Assembly (NCBI GenBank): GCA_030834765.1 | Contig: JAUQXG010000075.1 | Span: 1 to 6,080, forward strand | Length of the DNA: 6,080 nt | Origin: Lutispora sp. | GTDB lineage: Bacteria; Bacillota; Clostridia; Lutisporales; Lutisporaceae | Direction: 5' to 3' | Shown here: positions 6,039-6,080 of the stretch, piece after piece | Numbering within the stretch: the stretch's first letter is position 1 | Layout of the letters: the number at the start of each line of letters is the position of its first letter | Notes under the pieces: model-generated | What the model saw: only the letters and a program-made list of their open reading frames with translations | Told to the model about the DNA's origin: nothing | Databases searched by the model: none | Position numbers and translations under genes: made by a program

Positions 6039-6067
6039 TTGACAGGAGAAAAATAAGTCGCTATTAT
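6039..6067 (+). promoter_or_regulatory. Sigma-A promoter reading out of the window
   Basis: TTGACA (6039-6044) is a perfect -35 box. After 17 bp comes TATTAT (6062-6067), one base from consensus, within TATTATAAT. Transcription would begin near 6074 and run rightward, so a new gene probably starts beyond the end of the window. No coding sequence is seen from 5879 to this point. Confidence 0.65.
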
Positions 6068-6080
6068 AATAGAAGTTGGT

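Noticed and set aside
5829..6056. 75-codon plus-strand ORF overlapping the end of the flavoenzyme gene
   Set aside because: Its first third lies in another frame of the conserved BBE C-terminus, there is no ribosome binding site, its middle is the strong hairpin, its end runs into a consensus promoter, and the peptide resembles no family I know.
1..6080. tRNA, rRNA, CRISPR, riboswitch or insertion sequence
   Set aside because: I saw no cloverleaf ending in CCA, no regularly spaced repeats, no T-box or common riboswitch core, and no transposase or paired terminal repeats.

Overview
The window looks like a low-GC Firmicutes chromosome, most likely from the class Clostridia. The reasons are the AT-rich sequence, strong AGGAGG-type ribosome binding sites, several apparent TTG starts, consensus sigma-A promoters, and protein families and motif variants typical of that group. 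I cannot name the species. It holds seven credible intact protein genes, no RNA genes, no CRISPR array and no intact mobile element.

Left part (about 1-2110), read on the minus strand: a compact operon encodes a YtrA-type GntR repressor, an ABC ATPase and an ABC-2 type six-helix permease. It is driven by a near-perfect promoter (TTGACA, 17 bp, TATACT). A 7-4-7 inverted repeat sits right at the predicted transcription start, so the operon is probably autorepressed. The three genes are spaced for coupled translation: a 2-nt gap, then a 1-nt overlap. A long hairpin at 8-62 is the likely end of the transcript and could work in both directions.

Middle (about 2105-2546): an intergenic stretch without an intact gene. 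It has small palindromes, a 13-bp perfect hairpin, a possible promoter for the rightward genes and two protein-like scraps. One scrap reads like the first ten residues of dihydroneopterin aldolase (FolB). The stretch may be decayed sequence.

Right part, plus strand: a small DUF454 (YbaN-like) membrane protein, a DUF503 (YlxP-like) protein and ribonuclease Z lie in line and end at an intrinsic terminator (4416-4440). A separate gene follows for a berberine-bridge-type FAD oxidoreductase with both residues expected for bicovalent flavin attachment (His66 and Cys124). After it come a strong hairpin (5914-5972) and a consensus promoter (6039-6067) that reads out of the window towards an unseen gene.

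Most of the window is recognisable housekeeping or transporter content. I did not find a clear new multi-gene system. The points most worth a second look are the oxygen-associated bicovalent flavoenzyme in what is probably an anaerobe, the operator over the ABC operon start site, the unexplained hairpins, and the remnants in the middle spacer.
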